This document shows positions 45,701 to 58,142 of a DNA stretch of 64,000 bases, piece after piece. The stretch spans positions 12,586,001-12,650,000 of the forward strand of contig OY783219.1 of assembly GCA_963678705.1 (NCBI GenBank). The letters run 5' to 3'. The stretch comes from Panorpa germanica. Its lineage: Eukaryota; Arthropoda; Insecta; Mecoptera; Panorpidae. A model generated the notes under the pieces. The model was not told the origin of the DNA. It saw nothing but the letters and a program-made list of their open reading frames with translations, and made no database searches. Position 1 is the first letter of the stretch. Each line of letters begins with the position of its first letter. The position numbers and the translations under genes are program-made.

Positions 45701-46011
45701 CAGCTGAAATGGTTTGAACAAGCAATGTTATTTGGCGGGTTATTATTTTACAAGAGAAAATAATTCAATAATGATGCATAATGTATAAATACAAATATAG
45801 CTACGTAATATTTAATGTATCAAATATGGTTAAGCGTAAACTATACTGAAATAGCATATAATTATGTTCATATAAAAAGTCTTTATTAATACCGTATCAT
45901 AACAGACAAATATAATATGTCCTTACCACTTCGTCTGACATTTGGATCTGGATTTAAAGTTTGGTCTAAGTATTTGCCTAATGAAAATAAATTTTCAGGC
46001 GTAGCTTCCAT
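39777..46011 (-). CDS. CSE1L: Exportin-2 (CAS/CSE1), importin-alpha re-exporter
   Basis: Nineteen coding exons joined in one frame: 46011-45927, 45703-45558, 45490-45298, 45220-45075, 44991-44791, 44720-44553, 44470-44341, 44267-44104, 44021-43832, 43382-43184, 43109-43006, 42911-42755, 42665-42574, 42421-42216, 41517-41420, 41353-41186, 41109-40947, 40150-40006 and 39931-39777. The product is 969 aa; human is 971. HEAT-repeat exportin that returns importin-alpha to the cytoplasm with RanGTP. Landmarks are the importin-beta N-terminal region (NPDPNVRRSAERFLESVE, KNYIKRNWEV), DFPKKWPEL, DLPEFFEDNME, YAQKYDEEF, EEYIRRDIEGSD, VVHTYAACV, FYLLQSL and IEDTPGYQ. Start chosen at MEATPENL to match the human N terminus; an in-frame ATG lies 9 bp upstream. 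Intron 17 holds a retrotransposon remnant. Complete and apparently functional. Confidence 0.96.
40190..40915 (+). mobile_element. Purine-rich non-LTR remnant in exportin-2 intron 17
   Basis: AGAAAAGAGGGAGAA-type sequence with short broken frames on +, antisense to the host gene. It ends in GACATAAACAATAAATACA, like the (TAAA)n-tailed subfamily. No conserved motif survives, so the assignment rests on composition and tail. Confidence 0.5.
42930..42968. repeat. Short tandem repeat in exportin-2 intron 11
   Basis: The unit AATTGCGCATCAAAATAT (18 bp) occurs twice with partial copies at both sides. Confidence 0.8.
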
Positions 46012-46689
46012 GACGTTCATGATCTCTATTATGAGGAATATAAAATCGTTTACAGCTCTAACCTCACTTTTTAATTTCGGAAAGCAAACCAAAACAATGT
46101 GCAACAATGTCTTTTATGAATCCTGATGAATTTTACAATGAACCCAATGAACGAATCTCACAAGAATTACAGTAGCACACAGTAGCATAAACGCTAAATA
46201 ACGCGCATTGACGGCGGTCAACAGCGGTAAGAGAGATTGGCAGATGTTGCAGGAGATTGTGCAACAGCCGGCCCGGCAAATTAATTGGAGGTTTCTATTT
46301 TGAAATTCGGGATATCTGATATCATCGTGCCACCTATTAACAAATAAGTGAGTGAATAAGTTAATAAATCATTAAACAGGTTGAAAAACTTACTAAAGAT
46401 GTTAAGTCAGTTTAACAGTGAAAGTTAGGCCTAACAAGCACTGCGAAAAAACAGCGATTTAAATTCGGAGTACTAAAACACGCGGATATATCCGAATCAT
46501 ATATGATTATATGTTTTACAGAATTGCCATTTTTTATCCGCAGTGTGTGTTAAGCCTTAGTATAGTGAATGTGATAATGCTACAATAGTAGTAATAGAAA
46601 TAAAATATCAAAAAATATATAATAAAAAATAAATTAACTCACGATTTTACTTCAGATTCCTACTCTCTTTCGTTCTATAAAATTTAAAA
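46012..46689. other. Upstream DNA of exportin-2
   Basis: The 5' UTR and promoter of the minus-strand exportin-2 gene must lie here. A GC-richer patch (46200-46290) is the likely promoter area. No motif is certain. Confidence 0.35.
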
Positions 46690-47400
46690 TTTATACATCA
46701 AAGGGTAAAAGAAATTCATAAAAACTGTTAGTCAAACGACAGTTATTACTTACCGCTAGTACTTGTTAGGGATGTAACGGAGGTTCTACTCCAATTCCGG
46801 AAAGTCGGAACTTCCGATTGATATTACGCCACTGACTTTTTGTTCCGACGCTATTAAATCGGAGGTCAATCGAAGCATACTGTTAGCGATATTGCACTCT
46901 AAAGCTCCCAGAACAACCCTAGTGCTACTCTACCCCTGCTTCAGTCTTATCTTAACATAAACAATTCTGGAATGCGTATATGGTTCTGCATCGAGACCAC
47001 TCGAAGAGAGTGATCTAATCTGACTCGTGGGTAACGTTGGAAAGCTACATGTATTAGGTATTAACTGAAATTAAAGAGGCTGAATGATGTTAGTATTAAT
47101 TTGTTTTATTAGACCTATACTTAACAGTCTTAACACTAACAGTGCCTCCTCAGACTCCGGTTCTGATTCTAACAAACCAAATTTATAAACTCCGATTCCG
47201 ATAAAATCACCTCCGTAACATTCCTAGTGCGTTTTGATATTATGATTGTTGTGAATAAAGAAAATTAAATCCATTACTTATTGGGTTTGTGACGGCAAAA
47301 GTCGAATATAAATTAAGCGACCACACAGAAATTCGAATTTTAAATAATTCAATCTCCGTCAATTTTTGACCATTAAAAAAAATGACAACAGATTGTGATT
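46690..47400. repeat. Decayed TGGGCTTGTG-family copy split by a hAT-like insertion
   Basis: The left part (46690-46765: GGGTAAAAGAAATTCATAAA, TACTTACCGCTAGT) and right part (47228-47400: TTGATATTATGATTGTTGTG, then CAATCTCCGTCAATTTTTGA) together line up with the uninterrupted copy at 37960-38110. The break coincides with the ends of the inserted element at 46766-47227. Confidence 0.55.
46766..47227. mobile_element. hAT-like non-autonomous DNA transposon
   Basis: TAGGGATGTAACGGAGGT at the left and ACCTCCGTAACATTCCTA at the right are near-perfect inverted repeats. The ends begin with TAGGG, as many hAT ends do. The flanks GTACTTGT and GTGCGTTT agree at 5 of 8 positions, compatible with a worn 8-bp duplication. 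The interior near the right end has GACTCCGGTTCTGATTC-type repeats. No transposase. Confidence 0.65.
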
Positions 47401-48055
47401 CTGATAAATAGTTTGTTTTATTACCTCATCTTTTATCATATTACATACTACCTACGTTTGTAGGTAGGTCCCGATCTTTGCAATCGATTTTTATACTATT
47501 TCTTGATAGTTATCGAGCTCAAATTTTGCAAATATATACTCTTTTTGGGTGATAATATGATTGTTGCTTGTTTTTTCAATAGCAAACTTGAAATCCTTTC
47601 CTTTGAACCTTTTGTATCGTCTAATCAAAAATGTTTCATTTTCGCATGTACATCACGTCTATATAAAGGCAGACATTTTATAACATGTCCAATATCTACA
47701 TATAATAATATTAGATATAATAAGTATGTTAAGATAATAAATATATAATGAATAAATACAAAAGTATATTTTTTTAGCATTAAATTTTGATATTTGAAAA
47801 GTACCGCCTTTTTAAGTTCATTTTGAATCAGTGCAGCTCTGCGAAAATCAAAACAAACACGAATAAACCGAACTATTGCGAACTATTTATTTCGCGATTT
47901 TCTCATAATTTGTCATAACACGGTGCATAACACCAAACAACCGGCAATAATTTGTGAGTGTTTGTTGTAGTAAATTTGTATTTTTTGTCTTTGGACGAAA
48001 GGAATTTACATATTGTTTATTTTTTGTGATTTTTATTTTGAACATTTAGTTCTAT
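47401..48055 (+). promoter_or_regulatory. Upstream region and non-coding first exon of the NAC-alpha gene
   Basis: A leader exon ends at TCTAT|GTAAGT (48055) and the next begins after TTTTTTTCAG at 48240, 16 bp before the ATG. The start site is not determined. Confidence 0.5.
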
Positions 48056-48255
48056 GTAAGTACATTTAGAGTTAATTATTTATATATCAACAAATAATAC
48101 AAGATTATATTGGATACATTTTTGGTGATGTTTAAAATGTTTTAGTGCACATGCTTACAAAATGCATTTGTTTTAGACATTTTGTAATTATCGTCATCTC
48201 TACAAAATAAATAAAATTCTCAATTAAACTTTTTTTCAGTATCTACATATCAAAT

Positions 48256-49026
<771 letters not shown>

Positions 49027-49059
49027 TTGTTATTACATTGTTAATACAAATACACCAAA

Positions 49060-49891
49060 TAAAACATTACTACTGAAGTACTTGTAAAATTATTAGTGAT
49101 TGAAAGGATACTAAATATAAGTTTTTTGATAAAATAGTGTTTTTAATTATATAAAAATATTATTTAATTATTTCAAACCTTTATTATATCAAACCTTTGT
49201 ATTGAAAAATAATCTTAAATATAAATATAAGCTTAGTAGTAAAAAAAGAATTAGTTTCTGTAAGAGTATAATGTATTATTGTTACATAGAAACTGCAATG
49301 CGATAAATTATTCAGGTATTATTTTAAAAGAAAGAATTCACAGACCTGCATTTAGAACCCACCGGCCGAATATGTGCAAGGGGCCTAATTAATTATGTAA
49401 TTAATTTTTAAAAAGATTTTTTTCTGGTGCATTTTAGGGCCTATTTAGCTTATTCTTAAAAACGGTCTTGCACAAATAGGAATATAGTACATTACACATT
49501 TCATAATAATCAACATGTAATTATATTTATAATAAACTGACATTCAATCATGTGAATAAGTTGAATTATCCTGTATATTTAAATTTTGCTGAACAGAAAA
49601 TATGATCCTTTCAAAATAATTGATTTATATCTATCTATTATATATGAAACTTTATTGGCGCTATATATTTAGCGCCTTCCCAAACTGATTCGTAAATAAT
49701 TATGAAAACCAAAGACCAATTTTTTTCATAATATTTCTTGACCAAGAAAATATTTAAAAACTCCGCCACCTAATTTAGTTGTGTAATATCTTGGGTCCTG
49801 TAGTTTCATACAAAGCCGGTGGAGGCACTGTCTTTTACTACATAAGCCATGTAAATGTCAGATTTTATGTTTATTATAAAAATTGTTAAAA
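49060..49891. other. Spacer between NAC-alpha and NELF-A
   Basis: AT-rich. 49350-49450 is slightly less so. No gene, RNA or repeat recognised. The NELF-A promoter must lie near the right edge. Confidence 0.4.
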
Positions 49892-52800
49892 ATGGCGAAC
49901 GTTCGTGATAGTGATACATCATTATGGCTTCATAATAAACTTGGTACATCAAATGATTCATGGACTGGTGGATCAATATGTTCTCAATTGGATGCAGAAG
50001 TTTTAATGAATATTAAAGATTGCTTTCCGGATCTACAAACACAAGTGAAATTAAAATTATTGTTAAGTTTTTTTCATATCCCGCGCAGAAATGTTGAAGA
50101 AGTAAGTTGGTCTTGTTTATTTACTTTTTGAAGTAATATTTATTTTTTAAAATACCAATTATTTTTTAAATTGTTATTGACATTATTCAGACATAACCTA
50201 CCTTAAAATGCAAAATCATTTACATATGTTACGATTTTATTTACTTTACTTTAATAAGCATGGGGCAAATGTAAATAAGCTAATGTTTGTAATACTTTTT
50301 TGATGTATATGAAATTGCAGTGGAGAAACGAACTGGAAGAAATTATAGAAGTGGCTGTGGTCGATTCGGAGTTATGGGTTTCGATGCTAGCTGAAACCAT
50401 GAAAACATTTCCAGCAACTGGATCATTAAATACAGAAATATCCGATTTTGATGAAACAAGACCAATATTTACAGATTTAGTAAATGATTTAAAGAAACAT
50501 GTAAATAAGCAAGCCGATATTATGAGCATGCTTCCACTGGAGTGTCATTACTTAAACAAAGCTGCGTTGATATCTGTGGTATGCATAATGCTATTGTGTT
50601 TTATACCGTAATACATTTGAAACTAAATATTACTTGTACTTATTTAGGTAGGACAACAACCAACCCCAGTAAAGCATTTTGTATTGAAAAAGAAACCAAA
50701 AAGTGCTATATTGAGAGCAGAATTATTACAAAAGTCAGCAGACGCTCAAAGCAATGTTAAAAAGTCAACGGCACCAACGGTTCCTGTTAGAAGCCGCGGA
50801 ATGCCTCGGAAAATGACGGACACAAGTATGTTTGAAATATTATATATACATTTAATTTTTGTATACTTTTTTTTTTAATTCCACTGATCTGCAAATTTTT
50901 GTAATTTAACATCTCTATATAACTACGCCATTTTATTTTATATCTATTTTCAATGTACATATTGTAATATCTTAATCCTATAACGGATCTCTTTCTCAAC
51001 ACACTTGAAGCCACCGCCGCTATCTCTGATGCTTCTAAGAAACACACAGTACTGTCGGTGACGAATACATTTTACATTACAAAACCATCTTTTTTGTGTT
51101 GTGTAACTAGTCTAGTATTCCGATATGATGATTATTTATTGACTGCACAAAATATATACGCATTAGTACTAAATGTTAACATGAATAAAGATACGGGCTT
51201 TAATATTAAATTTATAATTGCAGCTCCTTTAAAAGGTATTCCGAGTCGTGTACCAACAAGTGGTTTTAGATCTCCGCCCACAAATATTTCGACTGCAACA
51301 GGGAGACCAACATTGGTAAGGATAAGGGTCTTTCATACTGGAACAGACTTTTTACAACGCTGACTTTTCAGTATATTGAAGTTATTTCGCATTAGCATAT
51401 TATCATGAGATAAAGCTTCTGCTTTAATGTTTATCAATACATCACTGAATATAGGAAATAAGGGTGTATATTATATATCTGTATCGGTTTTCCCTTCCTA
51501 ATTATTTTCTGTGTATAAAACAAAAAAAGATCATAGTCGTTATGTACGAAGTTGTACCTATTCCAGAAAGTACAGATAATTACCCCTGTCAGTAGATCGT
51601 AGGCCGATACTTTTATTGACGTATTTATGAACCCTATTATAAAGATGGGTCTATGAAATACGTACTACTTCGATACAGTGGTGTATTGATTAACATTAAA
51701 GCAGAACCTACTCTCATGATAAAATTTATTTATGCACTACACTTGCAACAACTACAATTCATTCTACCTAAAATGTTGAAGGACTCAAGTAGTCTGTTCT
51801 AGTATGAGAAACCCTAATGTAATTTAATAATATTATTAGTATCATTATATACAGCCTGAGCTAAATTTATAGAAAGCGCGACATGTTTATCTGGCGCTCT
51901 TCTTTTACCTTAGAATAGAGTACTCTTAAATTAAATTACAATAAGCGCCCAATTTTTACAGTTTGGTGCTTCATTTATATTGGCGCCCGATATAACCGCA
52001 TATTCCTTGTCTTTCGACTTTACAATTTTCGTTTATATTTACCAGAATAATAAAACCTTTACAAAAATAAAAACAAAATAATAATCTCTTGGCGCCATAC
52101 TTATTAAAGCTATTACAAGTATATAAGAAAATATATCATTAATAATTAATTAATATATGTATTAACTTTATTATATAAACTGCATTATAAAATATTAACA
52201 ATATTACTATATTATAGCACTCTTATTTACAAAACGTTTGTATATTTGTTTAAAATTTCAATTTGAAATTGATTATAATTTAGGTACGAACTCCTGCAGG
52301 CAGAAAGGACGGTGGTATAAAACTTTTAGATATAACAGAACAACCATTAGGGTACGCAGCTGCTAAAAAACGAAAACGAATGCAAGGTAAATTTATAATT
52401 GCAATATTTTTTGTAAATTATGTTGTATATTTTAAAAACTTTTCAATTTAGAATTGGAAGAACAGAAAAAAGCAACAGATACCACTGGATCTTTATCAGC
52501 TACTACAAATAGTAATACTCCAGATTATGCTGCCGGTTTAACAAGTACAGTTGTCTTTGCGCAACCTTCAACACCTGGTACTCCGACTCCTAAAGAAAAC
52601 TGTAAGTTGATAGACTTAGTGTAAGATATAATAAGACTATCAACTCATTAATAATATTGAATTAACAATGTTATAATACAATACATTCCCATTACACTAT
52701 ATTATTTCAAATAGTTTCCGGTGATTTCAGTTAAGTAGAATAGATTGAAATCATAAAGTACGTAACGATTTCAAAGAACGAAGTTCTATTATTATTTATT

Positions 52801-55800
52801 TATTTATTAATTAATTATTTATTCATTAAAAAAGTAAATTGGTTTCATTTTATATTTTATTTATATATATTAATTGTGTGTGTCGGCTTTACAATCTACA
52901 GTATTATATTTCTTAATAAATTTAATTCCTATAGACTTAAAACTAAACTTAAATTATTCTAGACTTTTACTACTTCCAAAAGTGCTTTCTGATTCTTCTT
53001 GTCTTGACCTTCTCTCTCTCTCTCTCTCTCTCTTGTTACTTTCCTTTTCTCGTTCGTTTTCTCTATTTCCGCCATCTACCTCTTTCCTTCTCACAATATT
53101 CTTCTAGCTCATTACTTTTTTCTGACAAGAAAACTTAATGTGCTGCAGTGTTTCAAATTCCGTTCCGCACACTCTACACATTCTTTCCTCGCTATTTACC
53201 CAGTATCTGTTTCCTTTCTCCTCGTTTCCCAATTTAAATCTGGCAATCCTTCTCATATTTTTTGTGTCTTTTTCTGTTAAGTAATGTAGTTTCATTTTAT
53301 AGCTTTCTTTGTTATTAGAAAACGAGTAATTATTCTTTCAAACACAAATTTAAAAAATTTATCAAGATGTTTAAAATAATTGCACAATTTAAATAATGTA
53401 TAGAGAAATGTTCGTACATTCAGTCATGCATCATACTATATTAAGGATTAAATAAGCGATTTAATGTTTTTAGCAACAACACCGATTTCATCATCACCAG
53501 TTTCATCAGGATCAATAACCACAGGATCAGTAACAGCGTCTTCCGAAATATCAACACCAGCAGTCAGTTATACGAATCCTGTATCACGAACACCATTCAG
53601 TCCTCCTCACATAATACAATCTACACAACAAACAGTAATTCTATCACCAAATGTAATACAATCAACGAATCTCCTAACTCCTGAAGTACCTCCACCTACA
53701 CCTATTACTAATGTACATAAAGTTATTGTGGAACCAAATCCTATATTAAAAAGTAAAACCCAAACTGTTATTCTGGCAAATTCAGGAGTATTGCAAAAGA
53801 ATGTCATAGTTGGAGTTCAAAAAGGAGCTATTGTCTCAAAAAATATGCAACAAAAATTGCAACAACCTAATGTTGGTGGTTTAAATCTTGGACAAATTCA
53901 TCAGATTAAACCAATTACTACGATAACACCGACTCCAATTAATACACCACCAGCAAATATAACTACGACTCGCGTAACTCACGTTAGATTACAACCCCAA
54001 ACGACACAACCCCAACAGAGGAAGGGATTATCACTTACAGTAAGTTATTTTATGAAATAAAACTTGTTGCAGTAACTCTGTAAAAACATTACTTTAATAT
54101 TTAATATTTTTAATAGAAACCGCAAATGATGCAAGCACAGGAAATGTTTAGTAAAGCAAACAAAGTTACAAGACCGGAGAAGGCCCTCATATTAGGGTTT
54201 ATGGCAGGTTCTAGAGGTATGTTCAATTTACAACACAGTAAAGACTATTTAAAGAATTCTGTTAAGTTTTATAAAAAACCCTTTGGTTTTCTATAAGGGA
54301 CGTTCGCGTAAGAAATTAATCGAGCGCGAAATTTATTATGTATTTTAATTATATATATTTTATTCTATAAATCGCTATCGGGGTGTAGGGATTTATTTGT
54401 GAATAAAATAACGGATGTAGGCTGTTTACCATATATTTAAACTTTTAAAGTACGAACTTATAATTACAACTTCTATCTTAGAACTATATCTTAACACTAA
54501 AACTAACAAAAAATCTAACTTTAAACCAATGTACAATGTACAATGGAAGAGGACAACAATATAACAAAAATTCCTTTCTCTTAGGCGGAGAAGGTTGAAT
54601 ATGACAATGAAATATTTAAATAATTGAATATGATGTAAACACTGTTAAATTAAATATTCCATGTTCAATTGAATTAATATAAAATGCGTAACAAAGGATT
54701 GCTTCTACCAATGCAATACTGAACAAATTCTATTAAGAAGTCGTGATCACTTACATTGTAAAAACTAGTAAGATAATTAAGGGAGACGCTAAAGTAAAAG
54801 TAAATTTTTATGATCTTTTTGCAACTAAAACTAATGCCTAAATTTTTAAATTTATATTTAAGGCTAATGCAATGTTACTGAATTGCGAATTTATTTCCGC
54901 ACAATTTTTCTTCGTAGTTTTCTACGGCATTTGCCTAAATTCATGATTGGTTAAGTTTTCAGATTCTTAAATTTTTACATTTAAAATAAAATATTTGGAG
55001 TTTTGTCTCTAATCTGTTGTAGTGAGATAGCAAATGTAAAATTAGGAAAAATGAATTTCGGTTCTATTATGTTAGTTATGGTAAGTTCATTTTTTAATGG
55101 GCTTGTGTCCTCATTTTTTAGTGGTCGATTTTTCAATTGTTGATTGAAATTGATGTTAATAAATGTGTATTGGTGTGTCTATTTTATTAAATATCTAAAT
55201 ATTGACGGAGATATAGCAATTAATAAAAGTTTGAATTTAGTTTAGCGCTAGAAATGGTCGGCCATATTTGTATGACGTGAAATGCATTTTAACGTCAGTT
55301 ATTTGTTGAGTAGGTCAGTGCTGTGGGAATGTTCTGTAGCTGTTGGTAGTCGAAATAATCAAGTCAAATCAAAGAATAATAAGTTTTTATTTTATTTAAC
55401 CCTGCTAAGGCATACATAATATTGAAATTTTATTGTTCCTTGAAATAGCTGTAAATAATATTTGATATTTTGATATATAAATACATATAGCAGAGATTTA
55501 TGATCTGTAAGGTTGGTAAACTTACATAAGGATTGTGATGTGACATGCACTTGGAATGTGTACAACGTTGAATCCCTTTAATAATTAAAGAGACAAAATG
55601 ACTTTTTGAATTGTTTAATTTGTTCTAGTAACCCACTTCATCAATATATAGTACACTGTTATAGAAATTAAGACATAGGACATAAGCCCATTTTGGATAA
55701 TTGGGTTGTGAACCATAATAGAATTTATATAAAACTGCACTGTATATTGATAAAGTTCAATAAAAGTTCAAGTATTTTTATTCAAGTCGCAATATTATAG

Positions 55801-56577
55801 AACTTATTAACGATTATAATAATAATTTTTTCATTTATTAATTTAAAAAAAAAGATCAACTAGTCGACTCATTCCTTTTTTTTAACCATGTACCATTTCC
55901 CTACCTCATTATAACTGTTAAACAAGAGAAGTGCAAAAGAGACGTATTAGACATCAAAGCTACAGCTGCTGCTGCGTCGACCTATAATGTTTCAATATAA
56001 TGTCGTGTGTTTTGTGAATATATGATATAAATTAAATTAAAACAGGAATAACCGCAGTTTTGAGAAAAACATCTTTCAAACCAAGTTGTCGTTGAAACCA
56101 AATGTATCGTTATTGTAGTTCTATGTAACATCATCTTGAAGTATTGGCATCAATGCCGTATTAACTACAGCGCAGATACCCAACTTGCGCCAGACCTACC
56201 TTTGAATATTTCAATCAAAAATTTAAAAAAAATCAACTAAAAATGATATTATGCTTTTAGACAGTCTGTAGAAAAGTGCATTTAATAAATAGTTATTTAA
56301 AGATTATAATATTGTAAAATATCCGTTCGATATTTTATTATTATATGTAATCTTGTATAAATATTATAATTTGTTGTTTTGTTTTGTTACAGAAAATCCT
56401 TGCCCTGATCTTGGTCATACTGTAACAATAAAACTATCTGAAAACCAAGAAAATGTATTACAAGAAGATGACACATATGTAACTATGTGGGTAGAAACGC
56501 ACTTCCAGATGAATTATCAAACTGGAGCATGGGAAAAGATAAAGAAACTTCGTAAATTAGATGAAGATAGAGTTTGA
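49892..56577 (+). CDS. Nelf-A: Negative elongation factor A (NELF-A)
   Basis: Nine exons in frame: 49892-50101, 50321-50578, 50648-50825, 51224-51315, 52284-52386, 52452-52601, 53474-54039, 54117-54216 and 56393-56577 (613 aa). NELF with DSIF holds RNA polymerase II in promoter-proximal pause. The N-terminal domain that binds NELF-C shows SDTSLWLHNKLGTSND, KLKLLLSFFHIPRRNV, LPLECHYLNKAAL, and VKHFVLKKKPKSAILRAELL. Then come TPLKGIP, GGIKLLDI, NTPDYAAGL, a long Ser/Thr/Pro-rich middle, and the conserved C terminus MMQAQEMFSKANKVTRPEKA plus LGFMAGSRENPCPDLG. Start at MANVRDSD chosen by homology; an in-frame ATG lies 9 bp upstream. Introns 6 and 8 contain transposon sequence. Confidence 0.96.
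52780..53300 (-). mobile_element. I/R1-like non-LTR 3' part (NELF-A intron 6)
   Basis: The minus strand reads YLTEKDTKNMRRIARFKLG, then the intact knuckle CRVCGTEFETLQHIKFSC (C-x2-C-x8-H-x4-C), then a stop. The 3' terminus near 52870-52905 is GTAGATTGTAAAGCC followed by ACACACACAATTAA, where the GAAA loop/stem has been altered. A (TAA/TAAA) simple tail lies at about 52785-52830. A CT dinucleotide tract lies at 53013-53033. Antisense to NELF-A. Confidence 0.85.
55096..55692 (-). repeat. TGGGCTTGTG-ended element, copy 9 (long form, NELF-A intron 8)
   Basis: AATGGGCTTGTGTCCTCATT (B end) to GACATAGGACATAAGCCCATT (A end), 597 bp, colinear with copy 4 in reverse. A small deletion removes part of the A side near 55615. 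Confidence 0.9.
55697..56010. repeat. Older TGGGCTTGTG-family remnant beside copy 9
   Basis: TTGGGTTGTGAACCATAATA and AAACTGCACTGTATATTGAT recall the A end, and GTGCAAAAGAGACGTATTAG recalls the internal hairpin region. Badly decayed. Confidence 0.4.
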
Positions 56578-57127
56578 ACGATGGTGATGGTATTTTACCT
56601 ATGCGTTAATTTTGGGAGCATTTTGAATGAAAGTCAAATACATTAGCAAAAGAAATTATAAAGATTTGTTATTAATATATGAAAAATATATGTCTCAAAT
56701 ATATAAACAAATTTTATTATTCTGATTAATATTAAATTATTAAATGTTGTTTTACTGCATTATCTTGTTATATTTTTTTATTAATAAAATAAATACTATT
56801 ACTTGGAGTGCAATAGATTTGATTCAAATCAATTGTCATGTTGTTAAATAAAATTATACCTTTTAAAGATCCTGTTTTTAAATTTAAAGAATAACAATAA
56901 GTTATATAAATTTTGCTGGAGTCGGAGATGTTACAATTTTTCCGACTCTGACTCCCACACAGCCATTCAACCCCAAAGTAACCATTGCTTTTCATTTAAA
57001 ACGATGTTCATTTTTTTGTGATTATATTAAATAATATGTTCAAAGATATTTAATGTAAAATGAAACAGAAATTATAAGAAGTATAATTCAATATTTTTCA
57101 AGTACAACGTAAACCTAAATTTAGGTA
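56578..57127 (+). other. NELF-A 3' flank and upstream of the 75-aa gene
   Basis: Contains GGAGTCGGAGATGTTACAAT ... GACTCTGACTCCCACA at about 56916-56958, a fragment like the hAT-like element at 46.8 kb. CTAAATTTAG before 57125 could be a splice acceptor of a leader exon for the next gene. Confidence 0.4.
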
Positions 57128-57355
57128 ATGTGGCCAGAAGACTTCCTGGATCGCTTTCATAGACAGTTTGTGAGAGCATGTGTTGGCATCACAGCTGTTG
57201 GGTGGGTTTATTTTGCAATTAAAAGTTACAAATACATTAAAGTAATGCACAAGGAACATGCAACAAACCAGGCTTTGGTTCTGCCACTAGCACATAAAGA
57301 AAAAAAAAATGAAGCAATGCCACCACCAGTTGAAGATCCGAAAGTAGAAAAATAA
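57128..57355 (+). CDS. Small single-membrane-segment protein, family not recognised
   Basis: 75 aa: MWPEDFLDRFHRQFVRACVG, then a hydrophobic stretch (ACVGITAVGWVYFAI, residues about 17-31), a basic turn (KSYKYIKVMHKEH) and a polar Lys/Pro-rich tail ending DPKVEK. The layout (short N terminus, one membrane helix, positive residues after it) resembles small mitochondrial inner-membrane or ER proteins, but I cannot name the family. It lies tightly between NELF-A and eIF5B on the same strand, with its own polyadenylation signal (AATAAAAG at about 57502). The codon pattern and clean start and stop support it as a real gene. Confidence 0.65.
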   Translation: MWPEDFLDRFHRQFVRACVGITAVGWVYFAIKSYKYIKVMHKEHATNQALVLPLAHKEKKNEAMPPPVEDPKVEK

Positions 57356-58142
57356 TTTAATAAAATGTATTAAGAAAATCTTATACTTATCATTCCACAT
57401 TACTTTTTATAGAATACGAATACTTTTATAATCTGATTTATAGCAGAAATGCATTTTAGATAAATTTATAATTTTTTGTCTACATCTAAATTTATTTCAC
57501 AATAAAAGTTCTTTGAACATATGTTTATCTATGAATTTCTTTTTATAAAACAACTCTATCTGAAGATGCAATTAAAATACATTTTATAAGTTTAAAAAAA
57601 GTATATAAATTATTTATTTTTTTATAATTGAGTGTGCATAATTAATATTAATTAATACTATTGCATATTGTTACAATTTATTAAAGTTTATGTTCTGTTT
57701 TACAGATGGAGCCGGATCATATATTCTTATTATGTCAAAATTAAATTAACTGGCTTTCTATTCTTTCTAAAAAGAAATACCATTTCCTAAAGATTACAAA
57801 ATTTAGACCTAGAAATAAAAAAAAAGTAAATATGCAAAATTAAATTCTACCAAAAATAAATATGTTTTGATTACCTTTTGAAATGATTGGTTAGAATAAT
57901 AGAAAAGAATCAGTAATTTTTTTGGATAATCTGTACGTTGGCGATATGTAAGTTATAATAATAAATTTGTGTTCTCTCTGTTATAAGCAATATCAAACGA
58001 CTTCATGTGAAAGAACCGGCGTGAGTGTCAAATGCCAAATCTGGATTATTTTATCTGTAGATACACATGTTGTTTTCTTTAAGTATTTTTATCACACATA
58101 TTGTAAATATTATATATATAAATAGTTTTATATAAATTGAAG
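57356..58142. other. Spacer before eIF5B
   Basis: AT-rich. GTTCTGTTTTACAG then ATGGAGCCGGATCA at about 57692-57719 looks like an acceptor followed by an ATG, but only 11 codons follow. Nothing else seen. Confidence 0.4.

Noticed and set aside
57692..57740. Acceptor-like site followed by ATG before eIF5B
   Set aside because: Only 11 codons follow before a stop and no matching exon was found.
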